From Epiperipatus broadwayi (Eukaryota > Onychophora > Udeonychophora > Euonychophora > Peripatidae): 64,000 bases of DNA. Of the stretch, positions 23,229 through 36,387 are shown piece by piece. The stretch's first letter is position 1, and each line of letters opens with the position of its first letter. Position numbers and translations under genes: made by a program. Under the pieces are notes generated by a model. It was not told the origin of the DNA, did no database searches, and worked only from the letters and a program-made list of their open reading frames with translations. Where the stretch lies: NCBI GenBank assembly GCA_028023455.1, contig JAQFVV010012496.1, positions 1,612,001 to 1,676,000 on the forward strand, in the 5' to 3' direction.

Positions 23229-24839
23229 GTGAGTATTTTTTTTTTTTAACAAAAAATTAATTTATATATTGGGTGATTTAAAGTTGTAATTATAAATTTT
23301 TATTAAAACACTTCTGCTTCACCTATTTATATATAAAAGTAGGTCGAAGTAAAGAAGGGATTCTCTCCCAGGGATTCTCTCTTTTCTTCATAGCGTAAGC
23401 ATGTGTTTTAAAGACCTACAGAGGTCCCTAGTGACGATTTTTTCAGACGCTCATTGCTAAGGTTTACAGCCTTGTTAAAACTATTACTAATATTGGGTGA
23501 TTGTAATTTTTTGTCTGTATTTAGTCTAACAACTTTTTAATAAAAAAATTAAGTTAATGAAATATTTTAAATTTGGAAAGTTTATTTTATTGAATTTGGT
23601 TTTATTCTTAATCCGTAAAAAAGATTTAGTGAATGCTATGTTGTATTTATATGTGTGTGTGTATATATTAGAAATAAACAATCCTAATTCTAATTGTTAT
23701 TAATTTTGAATGGTGACTTGACATGAGCTCTTAGCTGCCACTGATAACGTGTAATAGAATATAGTCATTCAATCATTTATTTGAATTGTATTTTTAAATA
23801 ATTTTTTCCCTAATTTTATGGCTTTTGAATATATTTCAGTGTAAATCAACGTCAAAATCACTTTCAAATTAAATTTCAGAATCGTTTGCAAAAGTTATTT
23901 TAAATTTGACTTTCAAGAGTTTGGGTGCTATAAAAAAAGTTGGTATAATATGAGACCATAGCTAGTGCTTGAAAGCAATTAAGCTTGATTCAAAAAGCAT
24001 TTATAATAGCTTTTCTTACTATTGCGTCGATGCACTCAAAAGTCGAATTTACATTTGCATAAGGAAAGTTGTTACTTTCGTGAAAAGTTATTTTACTATA
24101 ATAAAATTGGTCATAAAATCATATAATTTTAATAAAATCCAGAGATTATATCTAATAATTTTTAGATAGCCTTAACAGCTTTTTTTAAAAAAGTCTATTT
24201 AATTTGTATAATATTGTGGCCTAAATTTTTAAAATTATGGTCTTTCAGAGTAAGACGAAACTCATCAACTTTCTGTCTACCTCTGTTTATACAATGGGAT
24301 GTTGTATACATGATGTTTGGTTACAATGCCCCCTTGGATAATGCAAATCTAAACCGATATATAAATAAATATGCATAGTAAATTAGAACTAATAGAAATT
24401 TCTGAATGCTAATAACTTTAAACAATTCAGCCCCTTAATTTTATGGTTACTTAAACATACAAACTATGACATCTTTTAAGCTGATTTCTTTGAACATATT
24501 GTATATTTATTGACTGTGGCTGGCTTGTTTGAAATTATTAAGGTCTAGCTGTATACACCTATAGTATGTTTTAATTTTAAAATTAATATTGTATTAAAAC
24601 TGTTTTTAAAAATTCAGAATGTCATTGAAAATAAGTAAAGAAAATATATAATATTTTGTAATAAATAAATACAGATTATTTTTAAAATTGCTTTACAAAT
24701 CTGTTTTTCTGAATTTTTAAAAATAAATTTTTAGATTATTTTGAAACATTTCTTTAACAAAAATATTGATTGAATTTTATTCTAAATCAAAGTAAAATCT
24801 GCCACAACCACCCTTTTAATGAATGTTGTAGTTATTAAA

Positions 24840-26690
24840 ACAGGATGTGATGTGATGTATTGTGACTTCTCCTTAAATGAAGTCAAGAATATCTGAGCAA
24901 TTATGCCCAGATAAACCTGTTAGCCACTTTATTTTCCATTCCCCACTCTAAATTTTCCCATATTCTGCTCCATCCCATTTCCACAGCGTAATCTTTGTCA
25001 ACTCTATAACCTTTATATCTAAATCCCCTTTATCTTTTCCCAAACCCAGCATAAAAACCAATAATTCACTTTCTGTATAATCCCTTTTTTCATATTTATT
25101 CTTCCATAACTTCATTATATGTACCCTTTCTGTTTTTAAGCATTTACATTCAATTAACAAATGCCTAATATTTTCTATTCCTTCCTTACATAATTTACAA
25201 AATAAATCACCCATTTTTTTTCCATTTAAATGTATATTCTCTTGTAGCTAAAGATCTCATTCGAGCCTTAAATAATAAACTACTTTCCTTACTATTATCA
25301 TATATTAACTCACACCTAATATTATGTTTATTTCTATATATATTTAAACTCTTTTTACTCTCCATACTATTTCTCCATCTCTCTAACTCCCTATTCTTTA
25401 TTAATAAATCTATTCTTATATCCCATTCCTTACTACTACAACACTCAACAATCCTCTTAACATAATCATCCCATCTTTTGTTCAAATATACTGATATAAA
25501 TTCTTTATCCAAATCTTTTTCATACCGCATTACCTTTCTCACCCATCTTGTTACCTGCCCTTAACTCATAACCCAATTAAATACTATTTTAGCTATTCTT
25601 TTATTATCCATAAACTGCAATCTACCAAACATTTTTATTTTACTTTTTGCATCTCTCATATGAAAACTTGATCATCCCATTTCTTCTTGAATTGCCTCTT
25701 TTGCTGTCCATACATCTGCATCCAATGCATATCTTCCTACTTCCCTTTGAACTTTTTCTAAGTAATTTAATACCTCTTTACTAACATATAATGCATCATT
25801 ACCATATGTTAACCCTGCTACTGCAACTCCTTTCCGTATAATTCTAACTACATCATATTTATTATATGAAAAACTGTTAATTTCTTTATCAATCTCTTTC
25901 TTTTCTTTGCTTCATTTATCAATTTTTTCTCCCATTCATCCAAATAATTTTTCTGATTACTTAAAATAATTCCCAAATAACTATATCTATTCACCACCCT
26001 TAACTTAATATCTCCCAATAAAAATTCTACATCTTCTCTTTCCCCAGTATTAACCATCATTATATTTGATTTTTCTTCACTAAATTTAATCCCCATCTCT
26101 TTACCAACCCTTGCACATGTCCTCAACATAACTTCCATATCTTTTCTTCTTTCTGCACACAAAAATATATCATCCACAAAAAAAAGACCTGACAAAATAT
26201 ATACTCCCTTACTACCTATTAATGGTATCTCTGTCCCTCTTCCTAATCTTTCTATTGCTTTTTCCATTTCACTCAAATACAAAACAAACAAAATAGGTGA
26301 CCTAGGGCATCCTTACCTTGGCCCCACCCCATTTTTAACTTTAACTGATTCTATATTCCCTAATTGATATATATAATAATTATTTTCATATAATTTCTTA
26401 ATATCTATTAAAGCTTCATCCATTCCCAAATTTGCTAAACTTATCCATAATCTATTTCTATCTACTCTATCATATGCCTTCTCTATATCTATAACACTCA
26501 TATATAACTGTTTACCTAAATTCTTACTCATATCCATAAGTTGTGTAACTACAAATAAACTATCTCCTATAGGCCTATCTAATCTAAAACCTCCTTGCAT
26601 TTCCTCCACTACATTATTTCCTTCCATCCATTTTACAACTCTTCTAGCCACCATATATGAGAAAACTTTATATAAAACTGATGTTACCAC
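24840..26690 (-). mobile_element. Non-LTR retrotransposon (LINE), 5'-truncated and decayed
   Basis: Read on the - strand, the reverse transcriptase shows motif A MSVIDIEKAYDRVDR, motif B GVGPR-stop-GCPRSPILFV (the usual Gln codon is now TAA), and motif C LFFVDDIFLC, then NRYSYLGI. The C-terminal part has a zinc-binding pattern CKLCKEGIENIRHLLIEC near 25160. A one-base slip in an A-run at about 25210 and other breaks separate the frames. The endonuclease is absent: similarity stops within VTSVLYKVF at about 26690, right at the end of fold-back A3. Sequence differs clearly from the RTE copies, so this is a second LINE clade; I cannot assign it further. Confidence 0.85.
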
Positions 26691-26692
26691 AA

Positions 26693-27148
26693 AACTCTCT
26701 GTACAGTGGCACCACTCAGTACAAGCCAGAGTAATCAACAGATGCCAGAAGGCTTGTGCATAAACTACCCATCTAGTGCCTACTCATCCAATATCCCCAG
26801 GCTAGTTTCTGGCTTGTGGTCTTCGTCAGTGAGGAGCTTTGGATCTGAGAGCACTGCGCCTAGATCTTAGAATCTAATGCAACCCTCCAACAGCCACTTT
26901 TTATCTCCACTTAACTACAAAACCATGAGTCTTAAATTGAAAACATTATGATATTTTCATCCAAGCTCAGTAGCTTATATAATCATATAGGTCTGAACTC
27001 AGTTCAGTATCTATACATTTTGGTGTCTTTGGTTCTTTAATAACCATAGCCACCATTATTTTATTAGGCAGGATTGGTTTTAAGGTAATAAACATCACAT
27101 GATCACCATGAGCAAGCATAAGAAATGGTGATCATGTGAATGTTGTAG
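26693..27148. mobile_element. Family A element A3
   Basis: The family-A sequence runs from caaaactctctgtacagtgg to gaaatggtgatcatgtgaat. The - strand hammerhead-like core has CTGACGA and GAAA, but the cleavage triplet is GCC where others have GUC. It abuts the truncated 5' end of the LINE; I found no clear target-site duplication. Confidence 0.65.
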
Positions 27149-27994
27149 TTGTTAGGTTTTTTTCTTTCTGATTGAATCAATTTATAGCTATAAAAGAAAC
27201 TTGACAGCTTTAAGAGAATTTAACTACTTAAAAATAAAAATAGATGATTCGAAAATCTGTATATATTTGCATATAGTCATGATAATTCATATAATTTTTT
27301 TAATCGTACATAATTATTTTGACATTAAAATGATGCATATTTATGTATATTTTGTGCAACAGATACTCTAAGTTGATTGCTTATAATTTTGGTGGGATAT
27401 AGCATTTTAAACAATGCCACCAAGTGTTTGCAATCTGAACTAGAAAATTATATTTTAAACTAATTTTTAATTTATTTTTTTTAATTATGAGTAAATAATA
27501 TGAGATGAAGGATTCGCTATTATGTATAAACAATTGTATCCCATGGAATTATAGTAATGATTCTCATAAGGATATTTATTAAATAGTGGTCTATTCAGTG
27601 GTACATTGAAATACAAACATTTGAGGCTAATCTATTCCAGACCCGTAGCCTTGTGCAAAATTATTAACTAACCCAACAATTTGAACAGGGAAAAAAACAT
27701 TCCAAAATCAAATTTATAAGTATATAAATGTTTACAAATTAATGGTCACAATGTACATATAAATTTGAAACTTCAGTTTCAATGAAATTAAATCATTAAA
27801 AATATATTAATAATTTTTATCAGTCATTTATTAGACTAGATATTATCCACTTGATGAATAATATTTCTGTACTATAATTTTTCCCTTATACCACTCTCAC
27901 ATAAGATAGGAAGGGACTGGTTTCTATCAACATCTTATAAAGGGGTACAGTCATAAATATATGACCAAACACAAGTGAAACAGATTTATAATCC

Positions 27995-28036
27995 CCAAGA
28001 TGCACATTTTGTGCTGAACCAGTATTCCTCAGTTGG
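27995..28036 (-). ncRNA. Hammerhead-like motif, decayed, tandem C unit 1
   Basis: On the - strand: CCAA, CTGAGGA, a stem II whose 5' half has changed, then AGCAC, AAAA instead of GAAA, TGTGCATC, TTGG. Stem I CCAA/UUGG and stem III AUGUGCAU are preserved. The G12 change and the damaged stem II should make it inactive. Confidence 0.45.
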
Positions 28037-28359
28037 CCCAGATCACAATCTCTTACACGTATCTTTATCATCGTTCAATATATATAGATAGTTTAATTGA
28101 TAAACGTCAAACTTACCACCTTCACAAGTTTGACACAAGCCATTGAAGTATATTAATAATTTTTATTATTTATTCACTAGAATAGAAATTATCCACTTAA
28201 TGAATAAAATTTATGTAGCATAATTTTTTCTGTAATGTAATTTTTCCACTACACCACTCTCACACAAGATAAGATTGGTTTCTATCTGCGTTTAATATCT
28301 TGTGAAGGTGTATAATCATAAATATATGACCAAACACATGTGAAAAAGATGTATGATTT

Positions 28360-28400
28360 CCAAGATGCACATTTAGTGCTAAATCAGCACTCATCAGTTG
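28360..28400 (-). ncRNA. Hammerhead-like motif, tandem C unit 2
   Basis: On the - strand: CAA, CTGATGA, stem II GTGCT-GATTT-AGCAC with five perfect pairs starting G-C as in classical hammerheads, then TAAA (G12 changed to U), stem III ATGTGCAT, cleavage C, TTGG. One substitution separates it from a complete core. Together with 22055-22096 it shows what the ancestral C motif looked like. Confidence 0.55.
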
Positions 28401-30859
28401 TACAATTGATTACAATAGATATATTTGATTCTTGCTAATTTTGATATATTTAATTATAATGCATGGCTTCAACGCTGATTTTTTAAGTTATTGGGATAAT
28501 CAAACAGACTAATCTCTTGTATTCAGATGTCATCACAAAGTCCTTTCGGAATATTCATTCCACATCCATTATCTAACCCTTAAAATGTTGCAAAAAGGTA
28601 TCTGTAAAAGATAGCACTTTGATATTGTACTGATCCACAGTAAAGGCCATGATACCTTTTGATGAAGGGCTCTCCACCTTGATTACCTTTCCTTATTTTT
28701 GTTCATTCTCCTGATTATTATTTTAGCTCTTAGAAAGCATAAATCTTACACGATCAATTACAAAATGTATATATTTTGTCATTTTTCATACTTTAATATT
28801 ATATCTATGATAACTAATCTTAATTAAATGTTTTGGGGTATATATGCTAAGCACTTATATTTTCTAACTGGGCATGTGTTTTGAGGGAAATTGACTCCCT
28901 ATTCACCCCAATCCAGGTAATAAAGATGGGATTTTTAACTAAGCAATCTTCATGAGCACTTGGCACATGCTACAATGTTTATATAATTTGTACAATTATC
29001 AAATACATAATTATATTTTTAATTTCCAGTCTTGAACAACATCCAAAAATCACTTATATATATAATTCCTCTTTTGACACAGTCAAAGTGCTCTGATATT
29101 AAGACAAGTGAAAAATGAAACTTATTCAAACCCATAACTTCATCCTAACATATGTATGTTTGAGGATACATACTTATTTTGTGATTTAAATGGATATTCG
29201 TATTGGTTATATTTTATTACATTTTTACAACTATGCTGTCATAATATTGGAACTTTTATTTAAAATTACTTTCCTAATTCCAAATCCTGCCTATTTCTTT
29301 AAAGTTTCTATCAATGTTGAAGCCCTATTCATAATCATTATAAATATATATATATATCATCATTACTATTTTCACAACCATTATCAATATACTGTAAGAA
29401 TGGAGTTCCCAAATTTGATTTAATCTTTGTAATCCATGTCTTCTCTTCATAGTAAACTACCTTGCCTTCTTACTTTACCGCACATATTTTTTTTGTTTTT
29501 TTTTTTTATAGAACTAATTATATAGCACATATAGATAAATTATTTAGATTTCTTTTTTGTGAGAATGAAGATAGGCCTACAAATCTCAAATTGTCATTTT
29601 ACTTTAAAAATATATATTTTTTTAAAAGTACTCTATTTTGATGCTGTAAAAAGTGTTGAAAATAAAAGCTAATATTCTGAAATATTAAATCAGTATCTTT
29701 ACCTTAACATTTGAATATCTTAGAAAACTCTTTACAAGTATATGCCAAAAACCATTTGAAGTGAATGTGAAGAACAATAGTTTCAATTCTCGTATAATTT
29801 TATGGTTATTCCATAAGCATAATGTTTTCCAGGATTCCAAATCAGTTATTTTTTGGAATGACAAAATATGACAAAGAGTATCGATATGTGGAAATAGTTT
29901 AGAAGTTTCACAAAATTTTATTGCACAAACGTTATTTTAAATATGACTCCTAATTTGAATACATTTTTATACACGAGCTTATTTTTAGATTAAATCCAGC
30001 TATTCTTAGTCTAATTTTTAATAGATTAATGATAATATTATATTGATTGGGTAGAAAGGGGATTGTGGGAATTTCTTTTAATTATTCTATTTGATTTATT
30101 TATTTTTACTCATATCTCACTAGGAAGTGAAAAAATTTGATTTTTTTTTTTTATATTTTCGAATTTTTATATAATATTAATATCACGCTAATATAGAAAC
30201 TTTTAAATCAGATTTTTTTTATACCCATTAAACATGAAAAGAAGGAAGAGTTGTCTTATATCAACTTCAACACTGGATCTAAACAAATTTAACACCTAAT
30301 AAAATTACGTCTAATGAGGCTACTAATTTTAATTCAATTCAAAACAAGTTAAACTACAATTTTAAATTTAATATGTATTGATAATCTATCTTTAAATAGC
30401 CAAAACCAATGATAAAGATCTCTTCAATATCCTTCTATAGTGATTTGAAGAAGATTTAACCACTTTGTTCATGATGGGCTTATAATTTTTTTCCTTCTGT
30501 TTTGTTTTCTAGTTAAGACTAGCTTCATAGCAACTAACCAATCAGTAATTGAATGGTTAGATGACATAATTATGAAGCAGTTACCAGAAAAACGCTAAAC
30601 TTTCAGCTTGATAATCACTCATATTTGAACACTTGATATGGAATGGCAATCAGGTCTCAAATATGTCACAAAACTTTCACTAATATATAGTTTTCCAAAA
30701 AAATCATTGATCGAACAATTTATAATAAATTATTATTGTGAAGTTTTTTTTTTCCATTTTATCCATCTTAGAAATAAGAAATAATTCTTAAAATCTTTAT
30801 TATGTAAATTATTTTGATATGTATATGTTGAAATAAATATTTTTATGGATTGTTATTCT

Positions 30860-31760
30860 AATAAAGAATAGCAACAAGGAGATGAGGTACTTATATATTA
30901 GACCTACTGTCCATATTCGCAACGGAAGAGTGCCACAGTTGTGACTTTTAAATACATTTTTAAAAGTTGTTACTTTTTTAATATGCCGTATTAAAAACTC
31001 ACAACTACAGCATCCTGTTGTTGCAAACATGGGCAGCAAGTCTAATATTTAAGTACCTGAGATTATATCCATGTAAACAGAGATAACCTTTTGCCTTTTT
31101 AATGCTGTCAGGAAACTATCAATTATTACTAATTAACAATCTCCGTGAGACTAATGTGTCTCCATTAACCTGTAATAGTTCTTTTGTTGGTTTTTTTTTT
31201 TGATGAAGTAAAAAAAGGTCCTCTTTTTACTTCAAGCCCAAGTTGTTAAATGAATTTAATTAGCATGAGAATGTGAAAGAATAATATTTTCCCTGACATT
31301 CTGCAAATAATATTTTAAAAATTTCCAGAGATTTTTGTATATGTTAAATTAAATATTTTCATGAACTGTTATTATAATAAAGAATAGAAATGAGATTATA
31401 TCCATGTAAATAAAGATAATTTTTAACCTAGATGATGCCAAGGAAATTATCAATTACTACTAATTGATAATCTCTCTGAAGTTAAACAAGTTTCTCCATT
31501 AACTTATAATATCTCTTTTGTTGGGTTTTTTTTTGTTAAATAAAAGGAGATCCTCTTTTACTTCAAGCCCAAGTTGTTGGATGGATTTAAACCCAGAAAA
31601 CTTATTTATAGGTGTGAGAATGTGAAAGAATAAAATCTTTCCTGACATTCTGAAAATATTTTAAATTTCTTCAGAGAATTGTTAACATTGAGTTATATAT
31701 TTTCATGGATTGTTGTTATAATAAAGAACAGAAATAAAATTATATTCATGTATAGCCATA
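30860..31760. repeat. Tandem repeat, about 335-bp unit
   Basis: gagattatatccatgtaaa starts at 31061 and 31392 (period 331), with a third partial match at about 31736. Each unit holds ctccattaac, cttttgttgg, tacttcaagcccaagttgtt and gtgagaatgtgaaagaataa. About two full units plus partial ends are present. No HHR-like motif is seen in it. Confidence 0.75.
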
Positions 31761-32068
31761 TATATAAAATTAAAATTATCCCAATTCAAAATTAATATAT
31801 ATATGTATGTTTATAATTGGAATGCTGTTATAAATCTGAAATGAATATATTGAAATTCTTTTGATCTTCTCTAACTATATCATAAATTAATTTTTGTTTA
31901 GATTTTTTTAAACGTGTAATATGTTTAATAATTATATCCATTTGTTATTAGCTTAATAATTTAATTTATTTTTAACAACACCTTAAATAATTTACACAAT
32001 AAGATGTTTACGGATTAAATGTTGATTCATTTCCATAAAAATAATTATTAAATGAAAATTTATTTTAG

Positions 32069-32146
32069 GTATCTGATTGGTGGGAAGAATATGTTTATTT
32101 GAGAGGCCGCACACCTTTAATGGTCAACAGTAATTTTTATGCAGTT
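32069..32146 (+). CDS. CPT1: CPT1 exon ([14 protein letters not shown])
   Basis: The exon is 26 codons, phase 0 at both ends: [20 protein letters not shown] then SNFYAV. This is one of the most conserved blocks in the CPT1 family. The acceptor is tattttag|GTA and the donor GTT|gtaagt. Confidence 0.98.
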
Positions 32147-32396
32147 GTAAGTATTTACCTATTTAATTATTTATATTTTCAGAAAACTACCTATTATATG
32201 TATATAAAACAATATTATAAATAATTAATGAAGGAAAAAAAGGACTTACAAACTTTTTATATTTCAGTCAGCTTGCTAATCTTAATCGTAGAATAAAAAT
32301 AATTAAATAATGTAGAAATATGAAGGTCCAGAATAGAAATATGAATTCCCAAAGTGGAAAAAAAAATAAGGACTTGTATTTCCAAATCAGATTTAG

Positions 32397-32515
32397 ACAT
32401 ATAAATAGAAGTTCTGAAGAAGACTGCTGGGGCAATCAAAACTGTCAATAGCGGATTTAAAAAAGCATTGTAAAAACTAACAAAGAACATAGATGATATT
32501 AATATTATATGGATT
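32397..32515 (+). repeat. Family G half-copy G3
   Basis: It contains agttctgaagaagactgctg, gggcaatcaaaactgtc and the arm catagatgatattaatatta but lacks the opposite arm. The short stem after CTGAAGA has a mismatch and the GAAA box reads CAAAA. Confidence 0.5.
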
Positions 32516-32699
32516 TGACAATTAACAATTTTTTGATTATATAAAATTGATTATTAAAAGCCTGGTAACCCAAAGAAGATACCCTAAAAAATAAAAATAC
32601 TGACATTGATTTTACAACATTGGGTCAGACTTCACAGATAATTGCCACACTTCCATGGAAATTTCTAGTCCTCATCTATGTTACCAAGGTAACTCAACT

Positions 32700-33235
32700 A
32701 CATATAGAATTAAACTTGGATTGCATCTGTAAATACAGTAGTCCAGACCATGTAAAATTTATGCAATCATGTGTAAACCAATAAAACAACTTTTACATAT
32801 GTAAAACTACAACTACAGACTACCCATGTAACCACAGCAATCTGAGCTATGTAAAACCCTTCTAACTAATCCACAGCATAAATAAACTTTTACACACATA
32901 AATCTACACCTATGGATTGCCGATGAAACCATGGCAATCCAAGCCAAGTAAAAACCCTTGTAACTAATCCACAGCATGACAATTTTTTTGTAATCTCATG
33001 TAAATCAATAAATCAACTTTTATATATGTAAATCTATATCTATGGATTCCCCATGTAACCACAGCAATCCAAATTATGTAAAGCCATGTAACTAATTCAC
33101 ATCATGTAAAAATTCCTGTAATCCTGTATAAAACAATAAATCCACTTTTATATATGTAAACCTATAACTACGGATTGCCCATGCAAACACAGCAATCCAA
33201 GCTATGTAAACTTTTGTAACTCTTTAAGACAAATA
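32700..33235 (+). repeat. Minisatellite, about 130-bp unit
   Basis: The phrase cttttatatatgtaaatcta, followed by ctatggattgcccatgtaac and cacagcaatccaagctatgt, recurs four times at about 32790, 32887, 33017 and 33146 (spacing near 97, 130 and 129). The second unit is shorter by about 33 bp. The array lies about 60 bp before the RTE copy. Confidence 0.75.
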
Positions 33236-33294
33236 AAGCTTATCGTTGAAACATAGAATTGATTATTAATTGCACAATTCATCATCTACATTGA

Positions 33295-34340
33295 ACTTTA
33301 GATTTTAATCAATCAAAAGAATAAACTGGATTTAAAAATGCTTTTAGAATAGTGGATCATATCCACGTATGGAGAGAAGTTATAGAAAGGACCAATGGAT
33401 TTGCCATTATGCTTTGGATTTGTAGATTATGAAAGGACAATTGATTCTATAAGCATTTCTTCAGTAATTAAAGCATTGGATCGTAAATGTATAGATCCAG
33501 GATATTGTCATATTCTGAAGAACATTTATAAAAATGCAACAACAGTTATATTACGTAATGATACTAGGAAGATTAACCTTGAGATTAGTATACGACAGAC
33601 TAATTCCAAAACTTTTTACAGCAGTTTTGCAACAAGTAGCTTGTGGATTAAAATGGGAAGCTAAGATAGTAAAAGTAAATGGAGATTATTTAAGTCTTCT
33701 ACATTTTGCAGATGATGTAATTGATTTTGAAAATAATTCTTCAAGAAATGTTGCAAGAATTATCAGATAAAAGTAAGACTAAAGGAAAGACTAAAGTAAT
33801 GTTCAATGGATTTTTAAAAAAAAAAGAAAACAAAGATAGAATTAAACTTGACTGGAGTGTTTTTGGTAGAAATAACTTAATATTAAAAATAAATATGCCT
33901 ACATGTTTGAAAAGGAAGGTAGTTCTTACTTATGGATGGGAAACTTGGACATTTGATAGAAGAGTGATGTAGAGGTTTCAGACTACAAAGAATGGAGAGA
34001 TATATGTTAAGAATAACAAGAAGAGATTGAAAATAAAATACATTGCTGAGAGAACCCACAGGTATTACTGACATCATTGAAAGAAGAGACTGAAGTGGAA
34101 TTGGATTGGTCATATTGCTAAAAGAGATGTTATTAATTGGATGGTTGAAATCTTAAACTGGAGTTCAAAAGATCGCAAAAGTCCTAGAAAGAGACCACAT
34201 GTGAGTTGCATGGATAAAATAAGGAAGGGTGCTGGAGCGATGTGGAGTAGAGAGGCTAAAGATTGGAGAAATTGGGTTGAATTTTAGAAGTCTTTTATCC
34301 TGAGTGGATCGATAATGGTTGATAATGACGATGATAAATT
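33295..34340 (+). mobile_element. RTE-type LINE, 5'-truncated copy
   Basis: Frames read GFKNAFRIVDHIHVWREVIE, LCFGFVDYERTIDSISISSV (motif A, with the second Asp replaced), KNIYKNATTVI, LHFADDVIDFEN (motif C, FADD kept), then NMPTCLKRK and the 3' tail cgataatggttgataatgac. Several frameshifts and stops. It matches the 46.4-49.3 kb copy along its length and starts within the RT domain. Confidence 0.87.
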
Positions 34341-35904
34341 CGTGAAATCATTTCTTCTCCCCCCCCTTCTTTTTTTTTTTTTTTGTTTTTTACTGACAAT
34401 ACTTTAGATTTATAATGTAGCAGTTGTAATTTGACTGAGAAGTTTTAATACAAAATTAGTTGACTGAATATTTTAGTTAATATAGTACACAATTTAAAAT
34501 TTATTATTAATAGTACAGCATATGACCAAAATTTATATTTAGTTTTATGCTGAATCAGATTTGTTTGTTTTTTACATTTGTGATAAGTACAAAGCAAATT
34601 AAGATATTATGATTTAAAACTAAGCTAATACTATAGTAAATGACATTTTGCACATATTGATCACATAAAGTTGATTATTAGTTGCATAATGCACGAAATC
34701 ATTTTTTTTTAAAAATAACTTGAAATTGTGGTAACTGAATTTTACAATTATTTACGATTGTAATTTTTGCCATAAATAAAATACCATTAATAACAATTTT
34801 AATTCATAAATGTGAGTGTATATACAGTTTTTAAGCTATTAGATACATTTGTCGTGTTTACATTGAAATTCAATAATAAGTTTTTTGTACTCCAGAGAAA
34901 CTAAGGAAAATATATTAGAGAAATATATTTTTTTAGATCGCTAAATGATAAGGATTTAATTAATGATTAAATTTGCATAGAATGTAACAATGGAAAATAC
35001 GTATTTGTGATAAGAAAATTGCATTCGGTAAATAGCAAGAAATATTTGCTAATTATAAATATTTTTTGATTCAATAGTAGTTGAACTTACTAATTAAAAA
35101 TGCAAAGATGAAAACAAGACTGATAACAATCAAGGATGAAACCTGAATTGCCAGAGGCCAAACTGGGGAGATAAATAGTTGTGCAGCAAAGTACATTGTT
35201 CTTATTCCAGTGAATTTACCAAGTGAACTGTTGGACTGTAGCTGTAAGAAGCTTAAGTGACAGCCCTAGTACGGAGTCAATCAGACCGATAGCAGCAGGT
35301 AAATGAAGCCAAAGAACTCCAATAGTTTTGAGGAATGGAGCCAAAGTGTTTTGGAACTGGAGACCAAGGGAAACTGTCCATCAAGTAATAAGCTGTATAT
35401 GCATCGTGGCAATTGAGCCATAAGTGAACTATATATACTGTGTTGGAGTGCGTCAAGAACTGTTCTCTACTAATAACTTTTCATCGTTATTCCAGTCTGT
35501 ATTTAAATTTATTATTTATTGGATTCATTTGCTGGTGTTCCAAGTATGTGCATTTGAATACACAACATTTTAAAATATAATATTAATACATTTAATTGTT
35601 GTATGCCGTCAAAATAGGCTCTTGATTATTTATCATAGAGTGAGGCACTTTTTCTTTTACTTTTGTGTCTTTAAACTTTACTTTGGGTATGACAATAAAA
35701 AATGTGTTGATTGTCTTGCAAAGACCCTGAAAGAAAATTAAATAAAATACAGTACATTAATTCTATTTTAATTTTTTAATCAAAACACTATAATAAACTG
35801 TAACATTGCTTACTGGACTGTGTATAAGGAATAAACTGTTATCAATTTTTAGCATAAATGTCATCATTTTTCTTTCTGGTGGCATAAAATCACTGTCCTA
35901 TGAC

Positions 35905-36387
35905 ATCATGAATCTTAAAATGGGCAAAACTCTCCGTACAGTAGTGCTACTTAGTGCAAGCCAGCGTAATCAATGGATGCCAGAAGGCTTGTGCATAAAA
36001 GCCCTATTTAGTGCCTCCTCATCCAATATCCCCAGACTACTTTCTAGCTTGTGGCTTTCGTCAGTGAGGAGCCTTAGATCTGAAAGCACTGCACCTAGAT
36101 CTTGGGCTCTAATGCAACCCAACCAGCAGCCGCCTTTTATCTCTACTACTTAACTACAAAACTATGGGAATAAAATTGAAAACAATAATATTTTCAATTC
36201 AAGCTCATTAGCTTATATAGTCATATAGGTCTGAACTCAGTTCAGTACCCATACATTTTGATGACTTTGGCACCCATTGATCACTCTGGTTTGGACTGAA
36301 TGGCACTACTGTCTGGAGAGTTTTGCCTGTTTTAATAGCAGTTACGAGCAAGCATGAGAAATGGTGATCATGTGATCATCAATCTTA
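35905..36387. mobile_element. Family A element A4, 13-bp duplication with one mismatch
   Basis: atcatgaatctta (35905-35917) and atcatcaatctta (36375-36387) flank a 457-bp family-A copy from aaatgggcaaaactctccgt to atggtgatcatgtg. The right arm tactgtctggagagttttgc inverts the left end. The - strand core reads CTGACGA, GAAAG, TAGTC, TGGGG. Confidence 0.8.

Larger units (their letters stand above)
27800..28400 (-). repeat. Tandem family-C-related units with hammerhead-like motifs
   Basis: Two direct units of about 250 bp, near 27800-28040 and 28145-28400, share taataatttttat, accactctcaca-aagata, ataaatatatgaccaaaca and the motif region at their ends. The motifs are 365 bp apart. The sequence overlaps family C in reverse orientation (gaccaaacacatgtgaaaaa compared with the C end). 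Each unit ends in a hammerhead-like motif on the - strand. Confidence 0.65.
23229..32068 (+). other. CPT1 intron, 8.8 kb
   Basis: It holds a LINE copy (24840-26690), an A copy (26693-27148), tandem C units (27800-28400) and a 335-bp tandem repeat (30860-31760). Stretches 23230-24840, 27150-27800, 28400-30860 and 31760-32060 show AT-rich sequence with no gene; 23340-23480 is slightly richer in G+C and unidentified. Confidence 0.65.
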
